The position numbers and the translations under genes are program-made. From Mucilaginibacter galii (GTDB taxonomy: Bacteria > Bacteroidota > Bacteroidia > Sphingobacteriales > Sphingobacteriaceae), in assembly GCF_014635825.1 (NCBI RefSeq), contig NZ_BMDO01000002.1:248001-312000 (forward strand): 64,000 nt of DNA, written 5' to 3'. Shown here one piece after another: positions 51,217 through 60,805 of the stretch. The notes under the pieces are model-generated. The model ran no database searches, was not told the origin of the DNA, and worked only from the letters and a program-made list of their open reading frames with translations. Every line of letters begins with the position of its first letter. Position 1 is the first letter of the stretch.

Positions 51217-52263
51217 ATGCGTTTATATACCTCTTTATCCAACATTAAATACTTAGATAAGAGTTACTCCTTAAAGTATCTTTTTATCTCATTTTTGGGA
51301 GTACACATTCCGTTAATAGGCATTATTGTATTTGTGCTGATATCTGGCATCAAATCAATGTCGCCACTAATGGTTATAGAGTGTGTATTGGTTTTTACCT
51401 TAATTGCCTGCGCCATTACGCTGCTGGTACAAAATGCACTGGCAAAACCCATCATTATTACTAAAAATGCCCTGGTCGATTATCTGGGTAATAAAACGCT
51501 GCCTGCGCTGCCGTTAAATTTTAAAGATGAGGCGGGGCTGCTCATGAGCAATACCAACACGGCCCTGCATGAGCTGGATAATTTGATTAAAGAAAAACGC
51601 GACTTTATTTACTTGCTGTCGCATGATCTGAAAACGCCGCTGCATAATGTGATCACCCTGGTTCAATTGATGCAGGAAGATTATAATAACCAATCTAAAG
51701 ACGAGTATTTGCACCTCATCAAGCAATCTACCCGCCATCAGATACAAATGATTGGTAACGTGCTGGATTTGGCCACCAGCGATTTTGCCAGCCTGGCCAA
51801 CCCCGTCAATATCCATTTAGAACAGGTAATGCACCGCATTGTAAAAGACCTTTACATCAGTTTAAAAAACAAGGAGCTGCAAGTACTTATAGATGTGCCG
51901 CTTAACATGCAACTTATAGTGAATGAAGATTTGTTTGCCATGGCGTTAAGCAATTTACTGGTTAATGCTATTAAATTTAGCCCACGTAACACCGATATTA
52001 TGGTGCGTGCCGTTGATATGAAAGAGCATATTATGATAAGGGTAGTTGATTACGGTATTGGCTTTAAGGCTGGCAAGGCGCCAAGTTTCGAACCATTTTT
52101 TAAAGGTAGCCGTCCGGCTGCCGACGGAGAATCGTCTAACGGGTTGGGCTTATACTTTACCAAAAAGATCATCACTTACCATGGCGGCACCATCACTGCC
52201 GAAAGTGAAGGCGAAGGTAAAGGTGCCAAATTTATTATCAAGATACCTAAAAGGGCAGCGTAA
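51217..52263 (+). CDS. Orphan membrane sensor histidine kinase
   Basis: The protein has 348 residues with two transmembrane helices (about 23-45 and 52-75) and almost no extracellular loop. The HisKA domain holds the phospho-acceptor His136 in 'LLSHDLKTPLHNVI'. The HATPase domain has the N box 'NLLVNAIKFSPRN', G1 'VDYGIGFK' and G2 'SNGLGLYFTKKI'. No response-regulator gene is adjacent. With so small a sensor part, it may detect membrane state or a partner protein (inference). Whether it serves the pectin locus cannot be said; it lies behind that locus' terminator. Confidence 0.9.
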   Translation: MRLYTSLSNIKYLDKSYSLKYLFISFLGVHIPLIGIIVFVLISGIKSMSPLMVIECVLVFTLIACAITLLVQNALAKPIIITKNALVDYLGNKTLPALPLNFKDEAGLLMSNTNTALHELDNLIKEKRDFIYLLSHDLKTPLHNVITLVQLMQEDYNNQSKDEYLHLIKQSTRHQIQMIGNVLDLATSDFASLANPVNIHLEQVMHRIVKDLYISLKNKELQVLIDVPLNMQLIVNEDLFAMALSNLLVNAIKFSPRNTDIMVRAVDMKEHIMIRVVDYGIGFKAGKAPSFEPFFKGSRPAADGESSNGLGLYFTKKIITYHGGTITAESEGEGKGAKFIIKIPKRAA

Positions 52264-52287
52264 AATGGTTTTGCTGAAGCTTATAAA

Positions 52288-52329
52288 ACAACAAAGCCGC
52301 AGATTTAAATAACCTGCGGCTTTTGTTGT
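52288..52329. terminator. Bidirectional terminator between kinase and YtxH-like genes
   Basis: ACAACAAAGCCGCAG pairs with CTGCGGCTTTTGTTGT; both flanks are A/T-rich, suitable for both convergent genes. Confidence 0.85.
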
Positions 52330-52344
52330 AATTTGGGGTAGCTT

Positions 52345-52545
52345 TTACTGGTAATTTTCGCTTACGCGGCTATTTACTTTATTCACAGCCTCGTCAGTGT
52401 ACTGTTTAGCCTTCTCAATCCATTCCGGCGCTCTTTCGTTCCAGTCATCAATAATTGATTTACCATCTTCCACGCGTTTTTTAGTGATGTGTTTAATGCC
52501 GTAGGCTGCTGCTGCGCCTACAATTGCCCATTTTAATAAGCCCAT
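52345..52545 (-). CDS. Small YtxH-like membrane-associated protein
   Basis: The protein has 66 residues. A short glycine/alanine-rich hydrophobic N-terminus ('LLKWAIVGAAAAYGIKH') is followed by a charged amphipathic helix ('WIEKAKQYTDEAVNKVNS'). This is the layout of YtxH-type stress-related proteins, whose biochemical role is unknown. Codon use and a clean start after a 158-bp upstream region support it as a real gene. It is convergent with the kinase gene. Confidence 0.7.
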   Translation of the reverse strand: MGLLKWAIVGAAAAYGIKHITKKRVEDGKSIIDDWNERAPEWIEKAKQYTDEAVNKVNSRVSENYQ

Positions 52546-52703
52546 GTTGTATAATAATTTAATGTTGTGTCAATAAAAACTAAACAATGCAAGTTTAGTG
52601 CCAATTGTAGCTTAACCTGTTGATGCTGAACTTAAAGTGTTTTAACACGCCGGGATTGGTATAGCGGATAACACAAAACCCAGAAGTGCGTGTTTAACCA
52701 CCT

Positions 52704-53813
52704 ATGCGCCGCTTGCTGCAAAAATGGTTAAAGCAACCTATTATACGTTTATCAGATAAGTACTCTTCACGGCCCGATGCCAAGCGGGTGCATGCTGCCC
52801 TTACCGATTTATACAACTCCATCATTGGCAAGCCGGGTAAGCGGGGTGTGGTTATTCCGTTCGATGCCGGGAAAGATAAATTTGTGATCCTTTCAGATCA
52901 GCATAAAGGTGCCCGCAATCATGCTGATGATTTTGCCCTGGCCGAAAAAAATTATTTGTCGGCATTGGATTATTACCTGGGCGAACACTACAATTACGTA
53001 AACCTGGGCGATAGCGAAGAACTCTGGAAAAACGGAATATTTACGGTACGAAAGTTCAACAAAGCCACCTTTAACCACGAAAAGCTCTTTTTGCAGAACA
53101 AGGCTTTCTTTAAAATTTTTGGCAACCACGATCTGTATTGGGATAACGATCCGTTGGCCAGCATTATGCTGCTGCAAATATATGGAGAGCGGCTCAAGGT
53201 TTATGAGGGCCTGGTGTTACAAACCAAAATTGAAGGTAAACCGCTCAGTATCTATCTAACCCACGGTCACCAGGGCGATATGCAGAGCGATGGTAATTGG
53301 TTTAGCAAATGGTTCGTGTCGAATGTATGGGGTCCGTTTCAGGCTTACCTCGAAATTAACCCCAACACCCCCGCCACTAACGACCATGTAAAAACGCAGC
53401 ATAACCAAATTATGTACGATTGGAGCAGTCGGCAAAACAACCTGCTGCTCATTACCGGGCATACCCATCAGCCGGTGTTCCGTTCGTTAACACACCTGGA
53501 GCGTTTGTATATTAATTTGGAAGAAGCCGAAAAAGCCGGCGATAAGGACAAGGTTAAGAGCCTGCAACAGCAAATTAGCATGCATGTGCAAAAAGGCGAA
53601 GATAAGTTTACTTTTCCCGGCTACCGTCCATCATACTTTAACAGTGGCTGCTGTTGTTTTGATGATGGCGACATAACCGGCATCGAAATAAGCGATGGCT
53701 GTATGCGACTTATTAAATGGGAGTACAACCCTGCCGGGCAAAGCGAAAGAGTAGTATTGGAAGAAAGCAGCTTAACCGATGTAATGGCCGGCCTGGCCGA
53801 AATACCGCAATAA
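52704..53813 (+). CDS. Calcineurin-like metallophosphoesterase
   Basis: The protein has 369 residues without a clear signal peptide. The two-metal site is complete: 'ILSDQHKG' (Asp65, His67), 'NLGDSEELW' (Asp103), 'FGNHDLYW' (Asn141, His142), 'LTHGHQGD' and 'ITGHTHQPVF'. A Cys-rich 'NSGCCCFDDGDITGIEI' near the end belongs to the last beta-strands of the fold. The substrate is unknown; LpxH-like or nucleotide pyrophosphatase activity is possible. It is followed by the SulP gene 44 bp downstream and may be co-transcribed. Confidence 0.85.
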   Translation: MRRLLQKWLKQPIIRLSDKYSSRPDAKRVHAALTDLYNSIIGKPGKRGVVIPFDAGKDKFVILSDQHKGARNHADDFALAEKNYLSALDYYLGEHYNYVNLGDSEELWKNGIFTVRKFNKATFNHEKLFLQNKAFFKIFGNHDLYWDNDPLASIMLLQIYGERLKVYEGLVLQTKIEGKPLSIYLTHGHQGDMQSDGNWFSKWFVSNVWGPFQAYLEINPNTPATNDHVKTQHNQIMYDWSSRQNNLLLITGHTHQPVFRSLTHLERLYINLEEAEKAGDKDKVKSLQQQISMHVQKGEDKFTFPGYRPSYFNSGCCCFDDGDITGIEISDGCMRLIKWEYNPAGQSERVVLEESSLTDVMAGLAEIPQ

Positions 53814-53857
53814 GCCACGTTTAAGCAGCCATTATTGCTAAATTTGCAGCCGATACT

Positions 53858-55393
53858 ATGAATAAAGCCCTCTCTCTTTTTGATTTCTCTCAAAAAATAA
53901 ATTATAAAAATGAGATCCTGTCCGGTTTAACCGTAGCCATGACCATGATGCCCGAGTCATTATCGTTCGCTATTCTGGCTGGCTTCCCGCCGTTGGTAGG
54001 GCTGTATGCAGCCTTTATTATGGGTTTGGTTACGGCAGTATTTGGCGGGAGGCCCGGATTAATTTCTGGTGGGGCAGGGGCTACGGTTATTGTGCTTATA
54101 GCGCTCATGAAATCTAACGGTATTGAATACGTATTTGCCGCTGTGGCTCTTGCAGGTGTAATACAAATTTTGGTTGGCGTATTTAAATTAGGCAAATTCA
54201 TCAGGCTGGTGCCGCAACCGGTTATGTATGGCTTTGTAAACGGACTGGCCGTCGTCATTTTTATGGCGCAGTTAACGCAATTTAAAACAGTGGTAAACGG
54301 GCAGGTAATCTGGCTAACCGGACAACCGTTGCTGATTATGGCAGGCCTGGTGGCTTTAACCATTGCCATTGTAATTTTACTGCCGCGTTTTACCAAAGCG
54401 GTTCCGCCATCTTTAGTAGCAATTATTGTGGTTTTCGCTATTGTATTGGGCTTTGGTATCCACACCAAAACGGTAAAAGATATTGCAGCCGTAAGCGGAG
54501 GGTTTCCACCGTTTCATATCCCGGCCATTCCGTTCAACTTTGATACTTTGAAGCTCATTTTTCCTTACTCGCTTATTATGGCAGGCGTTGGGCTAACCGA
54601 GGGATTGCTCACCCTTAACCTGGTAGATGAAATGACCGCTACGCGCGGAAACAGCAACCGCGAATGTGTAGCACAGGGTACTGCAAACATTCTAAATGGT
54701 TTTTTCTTTGGGATGGGTGGCTGCCCCATGATTGCCCAAACGCTGGTCAACCTTTCGGCAGGGGCGAGGGCAAGGCTATCGGGTATTATAGCAGCGCTCA
54801 CCATCTTAGTGATCATTCTATTTGGTGCTCCAGTTATTGAACGTGTGCCTATGGCTGCCTTAACCGGAGTAATGATCATGGTAGCTGTTGGTACTTTTGA
54901 ATGGGCCAGTTTCCGCATTATTAATAAAATGCCAAAGCAGGATATTTTTGTAGGCATATTGGTGGCCATAATTACTGTTTGGCTGCACAACCTGGCGCTT
55001 GCAGTACTCATAGGTGTAATTATCTCAGCACTGGTATTTGCGTGGGAAAGCGCCAAGCGCATTCGTGCTAAAAAGTATGTAGATGCCGCGGGCGTTAAGC
55101 ATTATGAAATATATGGTCCACTGTTTTTTGGTTCGGTAACGGCATTTAATGAGAAGTTTGATGTAGCTAACGATCCCCAACAGGTAGAGGTTAATTTTAT
55201 GGATAGTCGCGTTGCCGATATGTCGGCCATTGAAGCATTGAACAAATTAACGGAGCGTTACCACCAGGCGGGTAAAAAGTTATACCTCACCCACCTAAGC
55301 AGCGATTGCCGTACGCTGCTTAAAAATGCCGATGAGGTAATTGACGTAAATGTTGTTGATGATCCTGCCTATTTGGTGGCAACGGAGAAGTAA
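53858..55393 (+). CDS. SulP-family anion transporter with STAS domain
   Basis: The protein has 511 residues. About 12 membrane segments start with the SulP signature 'ESLSFAILAGFPPLVGLYAA' and 'RPGLISGGAGATVIVLIALM'. A cytosolic STAS domain follows (about 410-511; 'VEVNFMDSRVADMSAIEAL'). Members transport sulfate, bicarbonate or other anions; the substrate is not readable here. No carbonic anhydrase or sulfate-assimilation gene is adjacent. It is convergent with acr3, with only 8 bp between the two stop codons. Confidence 0.93.
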   Translation: MNKALSLFDFSQKINYKNEILSGLTVAMTMMPESLSFAILAGFPPLVGLYAAFIMGLVTAVFGGRPGLISGGAGATVIVLIALMKSNGIEYVFAAVALAGVIQILVGVFKLGKFIRLVPQPVMYGFVNGLAVVIFMAQLTQFKTVVNGQVIWLTGQPLLIMAGLVALTIAIVILLPRFTKAVPPSLVAIIVVFAIVLGFGIHTKTVKDIAAVSGGFPPFHIPAIPFNFDTLKLIFPYSLIMAGVGLTEGLLTLNLVDEMTATRGNSNRECVAQGTANILNGFFFGMGGCPMIAQTLVNLSAGARARLSGIIAALTILVIILFGAPVIERVPMAALTGVMIMVAVGTFEWASFRIINKMPKQDIFVGILVAIITVWLHNLALAVLIGVIISALVFAWESAKRIRAKKYVDAAGVKHYEIYGPLFFGSVTAFNEKFDVANDPQQVEVNFMDSRVADMSAIEALNKLTERYHQAGKKLYLTHLSSDCRTLLKNADEVIDVNVVDDPAYLVATEK

Positions 55394-55401
55394 AAAGAAG
55401 T

Positions 55402-56487
55402 TTAAAGGCTTAGGGTATCTTCGCTAACAGCGTAATACTTATTGCGGATCCAAAAAGCCAGGTTAACCAACGCAATGAGTGCCGGTACTTCTACCAGCGG
55501 ACCAATTACCCCTGCAAAGGCCTGGCCCGAGTTAATGCCAAATATGCCAATGGCTACAGCTATTGCCAATTCAAAGTTATTACCGGCTGCCGTGAACGCT
55601 ATCGAGGCGCTCTTGGCATAGTCGGCCCCAAGGTATTTACCTGCCCAAAAGCTCACGATGAACATCACCGTAAAGTAGATCATCAAAGGAATAGCGATAC
55701 GCACCACATCGAAAGGAATTTGAACAATAAGCTGTCCTTTAAGACTAAACATGATTACGATAGTGAATAGCAGGGCAACGAGCGTAATGGGTGATATAAA
55801 GGGAATAAACTTCTGCTGGTACCAATTTTTACTTTTGATCTTAATTAATAACAGCCTACTAATTATACCAGCCGCAAACGGAATACCCAGGTAAACACCT
55901 ACACTTTTGGCTATCTCACCAATGGTTATATGAATTTCTAATCCCCTGAAGCCTAAAAGCGTGGGTAGCACCGTTATAAAAAAGTAGGCATACACACTGT
56001 AAAGCAATACCTGGAAAACACTGTTGAGTGCCACTAACCCGGCAGCATACTCGCGGTTGCCTTGCGCCAGCTCATTCCATACAATAACCATGGCTATGCA
56101 GCGGGCAATGCCAATAAGTATTAAGCCGGTCATGTATTCAGGCTTATCGTGCAAAAATAGAAGAGCCAGCGTAAACATGAGTATAGGACCAATGATCCAA
56201 TTCAACAAAAGTGATACGCCCAGTACTTTGGTGTTGCGGAAAACTTCACCTAAACTTTCATATTTTACTTTGGCTAAGGGCGGATACATCATTAAAATGA
56301 GCCCAATGGCCAGCGGAATATTGGTGGTTCCGTTCGAGAATGAATTAATAAAGCTGCCCGATGTTGGTACAAAGTAACCTATACCCACACCCAAAGCCAT
56401 AGCCAAAAAAATCCATAGCGTAAGGTATCGGTCTAAAAAGCTTAGCTGCTTTCGTTTTATAACAGGGTTGCAATTATTGCCGCTCAT
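55402..56487 (-). CDS. acr3: ACR3-family arsenite efflux permease
   Basis: The protein has 361 residues and ten predicted membrane helices. The ACR3 signature with the essential cysteine is '[18 protein letters not shown]'; a second family mark is '[19 protein letters not shown]'. It extrudes As(III) as a thiolate or oxyanion from the cytoplasm using the proton-motive force. Its start overlaps the end of arsC by 14 bp, so it is translationally coupled as the last gene of the ars operon. Confidence 0.95.
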   Translation of the reverse strand: MSGNNCNPVIKRKQLSFLDRYLTLWIFLAMALGVGIGYFVPTSGSFINSFSNGTTNIPLAIGLILMMYPPLAKVKYESLGEVFRNTKVLGVSLLLNWIIGPILMFTLALLFLHDKPEYMTGLILIGIARCIAMVIVWNELAQGNREYAAGLVALNSVFQVLLYSVYAYFFITVLPTLLGFRGLEIHITIGEIAKSVGVYLGIPFAAGIISRLLLIKIKSKNWYQQKFIPFISPITLVALLFTIVIMFSLKGQLIVQIPFDVVRIAIPLMIYFTVMFIVSFWAGKYLGADYAKSASIAFTAAGNNFELAIAVAIGIFGINSGQAFAGVIGPLVEVPALIALVNLAFWIRNKYYAVSEDTLSL

Positions 56488-56905
56488 TGATGTTTAGGTG
56501 CTCATTTACGAATTGTTCACTGTAAACTTTGATCATATCCCGTGTGCTGCGGAACGATTGCATTACCTCTTCTTCGGTACCCGTAGCCTTAGCCGGGTCT
56601 GGGAAGTTTTGATGAAAACGCTCGGCGGTTGTAGGAATATATGGGCAGCGTTCCTTGGCATTGTCGCACACGGTAATCACATAATCAAATGGTATGTCTG
56701 TATATTCATCTACATTGTTAGATGTATGCATTGAGATGTCAATACCATCCTCGGCCATAATTGCAATAGCTTTCGGGTTTACGCCATGGGTTTCAACACC
56801 GGCGCTGTAAACAGTTGCGCGGTTACCCGCATAGTGCCTCAAATACCCCTCGGCTATCTGGCTGCGGCAACTGTTGCCTGTACATAACACTAAAATGTTT
56901 TTCAT
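56474..56905 (-). CDS. arsC: Arsenate reductase, low-molecular-weight phosphatase type
   Basis: The protein has 143 residues. The P-loop '[14 protein letters not shown]' contains Cys8, and '[16 protein letters not shown]' supplies Cys80 and Cys87. These are the three cysteines of the thioredoxin-coupled arsenate reductase mechanism. It reduces As(V) to As(III) for export by ACR3. The gene is 12 bp after the DUF6428-like gene and overlaps acr3. Confidence 0.95.
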   Translation of the reverse strand: MKNILVLCTGNSCRSQIAEGYLRHYAGNRATVYSAGVETHGVNPKAIAIMAEDGIDISMHTSNNVDEYTDIPFDYVITVCDNAKERCPYIPTTAERFHQNFPDPAKATGTEEEVMQSFRSTRDMIKVYSEQFVNEHLNINERQ

Positions 56906-56917
56906 AATATATGAGGA

Positions 56918-57484
56918 TTAACAGCAGCCGCTTCCTGGTTCACAAGTTGCGGCACTTGTAGTAGCTAAGTTCTTTAATTGGATAAGCGGCTTAGCGGTAG
57001 CGGGTGTACAGCATTCTTCGCCGGTAGCCGTGGTGCCGCAGCTTTGACCGCGGTCTATAGCCTTGCATTGCGTAAAATCGGGGCGCAGGTCAACTACCAT
57101 GTTATCTCCATCTACTGTGATTTCGCCTGGATACATTTGCCGTGTATCATATACCGAATTACCGAACTCAATTTTAATGGTAGCTATAGGGTTTAAGGGC
57201 ATTGCTTTTTCAACCAGTTGTATAATAGCCATAGCCTTGCTAACGGTCATGGCACGTTCGCTGTCTTTAACCGAAGGTTCCCATAACTGCACAATAATTT
57301 CCGTCCAGGCATTCATCACGCCGCCACAATCCACAGAGGTAATCGGGGCTTGCTTTATTTCGGTGATATGGTAAGAGGCATCTACCAATTGGTTATTGGC
57401 ATACCTGAATTGCAGGTGCTTATCGGGGTGTATGGCAATAGCGCTTCTAAAGCTTTGCCAATTCATTAACTGTTTAGTTTCCAT
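56918..57484 (-). CDS. DUF6428-like protein with Cys-rich tail, arsenic operon member
   Basis: The protein has 188 residues. The first 135 fit the DUF6428 family (recalled), with 'YHITEIKQAPITSVDCGG' and 'IIVQLWEP', small proteins frequent next to arsR in Bacteroidota. The C-terminus adds eight or so cysteines: 'FTQCKAIDRGQSCG', 'GEECCTPA' and a final 'CEPGSGCC'. This tail could bind As(III) or another thiophilic metal (inference). It lies between arsR and arsC, and the ArsR operator candidate at 57490-57505 stands just before its start codon. Confidence 0.8.
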   Translation of the reverse strand: METKQLMNWQSFRSAIAIHPDKHLQFRYANNQLVDASYHITEIKQAPITSVDCGGVMNAWTEIIVQLWEPSVKDSERAMTVSKAMAIIQLVEKAMPLNPIATIKIEFGNSVYDTRQMYPGEITVDGDNMVVDLRPDFTQCKAIDRGQSCGTTATGEECCTPATAKPLIQLKNLATTSAATCEPGSGCC

Positions 57485-57489
57485 AGTAT

Positions 57490-57505
57490 ATCGTAATATT
57501 GCGAT
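57490..57505 (-). promoter_or_regulatory. ArsR operator candidate before the DUF6428-like gene
   Basis: ATCGTAATATTGCGAT is a nearly perfect palindrome (7 of 8 pairs). It sits between arsR and the DUF6428-like gene, 5 bp from the start codon of the latter. It is nearly the same as the site before arsR. Confidence 0.6.
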
Positions 57506-57523
57506 GTTTTTAATTAAATTTTT

Positions 57524-57853
57524 TTAACAGCAGGTGTTAATCGGTTTATATGTTTTTAGCAAGGCATTTATCTGTGAGCCTAATTCTTGCCAAACCGCAG
57601 GGTTAATGCAATAGCAAACACTAACGCCTTCAATGGTTCCTTGTATAATACCCGCTGTTTTCAACTCTTTTAAATGTTGAGAAATAGTGGCTTGTGCCAA
57701 ACCTAACTCGTTTACCAGATCGCCGCAGATACAGGCGTTAGCCTGTATAATTTGTTGCAAAATGGCAATACGTGCCGGGTGAGCCATTGCTTTAAACAGT
57801 ACAGCCATGCGGTTTTGCTCACTGGTGAATATTTCAGTTTTAGTTAAGCCCAT
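57524..57853 (-). CDS. arsR: ArsR-family metalloid-responsive repressor
   Basis: The protein has 109 residues and a winged-helix fold. The metal-box region 'ANACICGDLVNELGL' carries Cys41 and Cys43 in the place of the classical ELCVCDL box, followed by the recognition helix 'AQATISQHLKELKTAGI'. It ends 'INTCC', a further thiol pair that may complete the As(III) site. Without As(III) it should repress the operon by binding the ATyGyAATATTrCGAT palindromes. It is the first gene of arsR - DUF6428-like - arsC - acr3. Confidence 0.94.
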   Translation of the reverse strand: MGLTKTEIFTSEQNRMAVLFKAMAHPARIAILQQIIQANACICGDLVNELGLAQATISQHLKELKTAGIIQGTIEGVSVCYCINPAVWQELGSQINALLKTYKPINTCC

Positions 57854-57859
57854 AAATAC

Positions 57860-57875
57860 ATTGCAATATTACGAT
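57860..57875 (-). promoter_or_regulatory. ArsR operator candidate before arsR
   Basis: ATTGCAATATTACGAT lies 7 bp before the arsR start codon. It matches the reverse complement of the second site (ATCGCAATATTACGAT) in 15 of 16 positions, which argues for one regulator acting at both places. Confidence 0.6.
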
Positions 57876-57940
57876 TGATTTTTGATTTTGCAAAATAGGT
57901 GAAGATTATTTGGGAGAGACAACATGAATTTTCCGCTTAA

Positions 57941-58585
57941 TTACCCATCTAACAAAAACACAAACAACTCTTTAGGTCCATGTGCACCCAAAACCAGCGT
58001 TTTTTCAATATCTGCTGTGCGGCTGGGGCCGGTTACAGTGGTGATCATGCTGGGCAGGCGTTTGCCGTATTTGTCGTTCAGCAGCTTAAAGCCATCTTTA
58101 AGGTCTAACACCAACTGAGAGGTATAGGCGAGCACAATATGCACCGGTGGATAAATGCTTAACCTGCGGCCGGCCATGCCGGCGTTGCTCAGCATAATAC
58201 TGCCATTGCGTGCTACAAGGGCTTCGCACAAAGTAAAGCCAACCTCGGCCTGGTCAAAATCTTTGTCGGTTTCGTAGTAGGGGTACTCATATTGCTCCAA
58301 TATTTTTTGCAGGTCGGGTTCCCAGCAATAGATCTTGTGCCATTTGCGCTCCTCGGCCAGGTTCAACAGCGATTCGAGGAATTGTATCTCATCTTCACAA
58401 AAAACAAACTGACCCGATACCGCCAAAAACTCCTCGGCAAACATAACCTCCAGTATTTCATCCTCTTTGGGCTGGGCATACAAAGGCAGGTCTTCCTGGT
58501 TAGGGTAGGGGTTGTCACGACGCTCTAACAAGGCCTTACGTACCTTCTTCAGCATTTTTTCTTTGGACGTGGTATTATCTTTCAT
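57941..58585 (-). CDS. LUD-domain (LutC/YkgG-like) protein
   Basis: The start is at the ATG at 58585 ('MKDNTTSKEKMLKKVRKALL'); a frame from 58612 would run through a terminator hairpin. The protein has 214 residues. The C-terminal 'SMITTVTGPSRTADIEKTL' and 'VLGAHGPKELFV' are the LUD signature. LUD proteins take part in lactate utilisation with LutA/LutB, but no such genes are next to it. In Bacteroidota it commonly follows ftsH, and its role there is not known to me. Confidence 0.88.
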   Translation of the reverse strand: MKDNTTSKEKMLKKVRKALLERRDNPYPNQEDLPLYAQPKEDEILEVMFAEEFLAVSGQFVFCEDEIQFLESLLNLAEERKWHKIYCWEPDLQKILEQYEYPYYETDKDFDQAEVGFTLCEALVARNGSIMLSNAGMAGRRLSIYPPVHIVLAYTSQLVLDLKDGFKLLNDKYGKRLPSMITTVTGPSRTADIEKTLVLGAHGPKELFVFLLDG

Positions 58586-58586
58586 G

Positions 58587-58621
58587 CAAAAAAATAAAGC
58601 CACTATTTGCATAGTGGCTTT
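58587..58621 (-). terminator. Intrinsic terminator/attenuator between ftsH and LUD gene
   Basis: On the minus strand AAAGCCACTA pairs with TAGTGGCTTT across a TGCAAA loop, followed by ATTTTTTT. The T-run ends 2 bp before the LUD start codon, so the LUD gene depends on read-through or on a promoter inside this short gap. Confidence 0.8.
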
Positions 58622-58642
58622 AAGTATAATCAGAATATTAAA

Positions 58643-60742
58643 TTAATTGTTTTCAGTGCCGTCTATACGGGCAGTTTCGGGGTTAGTAACGCTCTCAGGG
58701 ATCGCGTTATTATCAACATCCGGGTTTAAAGCCGCTTCGCCGTTCACAAATTTATCATAAGTGGTACGGTTTTCAAACGGACGCTCACCTAAAAGTTCAA
58801 CCAAATCCTGCTGAAACAATACTTCTTTTTCGAGTAATTTGGCAGCTAACAATTCCAAGCCTGCACGTTTTTCGTTAAGCAGGTCTTTGGTGCGTTGGTA
58901 AACGCTGTCAATCAGCTTACGTACTTCCTCATCAATCAGTTCGGCAGTGGTATCTGAGTATGGTTTGTTAAACTGGTACTCACCCTGCGGATCGTAAAAC
59001 GATACGTTACCCACTTTGCTGTTCATACCATAGATTTTAACCATAGCGTAAGCCAGTTTGGTAATGCGTTCTAAATCGCTTAAAGCGCCGGTAGATATAC
59101 GCCCGAAAACAATGTCCTCGGCCACACGGCCACCCATACTTACTACCATTTCGTCCATTAATTGGTCGGTAGTATGTAAGAACTGCTCTTTAGGCAAGTA
59201 TTGAGCATAACCCAACGCAGCAACTCCACGCGGAACAATAGATACCTTAACCAACGGATCAGCATGTTCCAAAAACCAGCCCGATATAGCATGACCAGCC
59301 TCATGGTAAGCCACAATGCGTTTTTCTTCGGGTGAAATGATCTTGTTCTTCTTCTCTAAACCGCCAATTACACGGTCAATAGCATCCTGAAAATCCTGCA
59401 TATCTACCGCAACTTTATCGCGGCGGGCAGCAATCAGGGCAGCTTCGTTACAAACGTTGGCAATCTCTGCACCTGCAAAACCAGGGGTTTGCGCCGATAG
59501 TTTCTTGGCATCAACGCCTTCAGCCAGTTTTAACGGACCTAAGTGTACTTTAAAGATTTGCTCACGGCCAATTAAATCTGGCTTATCAATAGAGATCTGA
59601 CGGTCAAAACGTCCGGGACGCAGCAAGGCTGAATCCAAAACATCAGGACGGTTAGTAGCGGCCAGGATAATGATACCCGAATCGGTACCGAAACCATCCA
59701 TTTCTACCAGTAATTGGTTAAGCGTATTTTCACGCTCATCGTTACCGCCTACAATATTGTTCTTACCACGGGCACGGCCAATAGCATCAATCTCATCAAT
59801 AAAGATGATACAAGGCGCTTTATCCTTGGCTTGTTTAAACAAATCGCGCACACGTGACGCACCAACGCCCACAAACATCTCCACAAAGTCAGAACCTGAC
59901 AGCGAGAAGAACGGAACCTGCGCTTCACCTGCAACAGCTTTAGCCATTAGCGTTTTACCTGTACCCGGCGAACCTACCAGCAATGCGCCTTTAGGAATTT
60001 TACCACCCAGGTTAGTGTATTTTTTAGGATTTTTAAGGAAATCTACGATTTCCATTACTTCTTCTTTAGCTTCCTGTAAACCGGCTACATCGTTAAAAGT
60101 AACGTTAACCTGCGCTTCTTTATCAAATAGCGTAGCTTTTGATTTACCAATATTAAAGATTTGACCGCCAGGGCCGCCACCTGCACCACCACTCATGCGG
60201 CGCATAATAAATAACCATAAACCGGCAAATAACAGCAGCATAATAATGCCTTGCACCAGCCAGTTTGACAGTAAGCTTTCGCGTTGCTGTGCGTACTGGA
60301 TAGGCACACGGTTAGCATCGGGCACATCTTTTTGCGCTGTAGCTATAGATTGCTTTAAGCTTTCGTAAGAGGCATCTGTAAAAATGTATTGCGGTGCCAC
60401 GGCATTGCTCATGCTTATTGCACGTTTATCTTTAATGTCTTTGTATTGCGGCTTGGCTTTTAAGCTATCTTTTTTAATGTAAACTTCGGCAATTACACGG
60501 TCGCCATCTTTGTAGGCTACCAGTTTCTCAACATCACCGGCTTTAAGCATCTGCGATTCAAATCGCTGAAAGCTTACCTCGGTGGCATTGCTGCCCCCTA
60601 ATATGTAAGGAACTACCAGCAGGGCTAAAATTACAACGGCGTAAAGCCACATAAAATTAAACCGGGGGGGCTTAGGCGTAATTTTTCTATTCGGAACCCT
60701 GCGAAATTTGGGTTTATCTGATTTACTGTTATTATCTTTCAT
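58643..60742 (-). CDS. ftsH: ATP-dependent zinc metalloprotease FtsH
   Basis: The protein has 699 residues. An N-terminal membrane helix (about 29-47), a periplasmic domain and a second helix (about 165-185) anchor it in the inner membrane. The AAA module has Walker A '[13 protein letters not shown]' (Lys263), Walker B '[12 protein letters not shown]' and the SRH '[19 protein letters not shown]'. The protease site is 'HEAGH' (His480, Glu481, His484). It degrades damaged or regulatory membrane and cytosolic proteins. It follows rsfS by 63 bp in an arrangement common in Bacteroidota. Confidence 0.97.
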   Translation of the reverse strand: MKDNNSKSDKPKFRRVPNRKITPKPPRFNFMWLYAVVILALLVVPYILGGSNATEVSFQRFESQMLKAGDVEKLVAYKDGDRVIAEVYIKKDSLKAKPQYKDIKDKRAISMSNAVAPQYIFTDASYESLKQSIATAQKDVPDANRVPIQYAQQRESLLSNWLVQGIIMLLLFAGLWLFIMRRMSGGAGGGPGGQIFNIGKSKATLFDKEAQVNVTFNDVAGLQEAKEEVMEIVDFLKNPKKYTNLGGKIPKGALLVGSPGTGKTLMAKAVAGEAQVPFFSLSGSDFVEMFVGVGASRVRDLFKQAKDKAPCIIFIDEIDAIGRARGKNNIVGGNDERENTLNQLLVEMDGFGTDSGIIILAATNRPDVLDSALLRPGRFDRQISIDKPDLIGREQIFKVHLGPLKLAEGVDAKKLSAQTPGFAGAEIANVCNEAALIAARRDKVAVDMQDFQDAIDRVIGGLEKKNKIISPEEKRIVAYHEAGHAISGWFLEHADPLVKVSIVPRGVAALGYAQYLPKEQFLHTTDQLMDEMVVSMGGRVAEDIVFGRISTGALSDLERITKLAYAMVKIYGMNSKVGNVSFYDPQGEYQFNKPYSDTTAELIDEEVRKLIDSVYQRTKDLLNEKRAGLELLAAKLLEKEVLFQQDLVELLGERPFENRTTYDKFVNGEAALNPDVDNNAIPESVTNPETARIDGTENN

Positions 60743-60805
60743 TTTGTTTCGAGCTCATACATTACCATCTTTAAATTAATTAGTACAGGTTAAAAAAGCA
60801 GATGG

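Noticed and set aside
55393..55402. Terminator between SulP and acr3
   Set aside because: The two stop codons are only 8 bp apart and no hairpin with a U-tract was found there.
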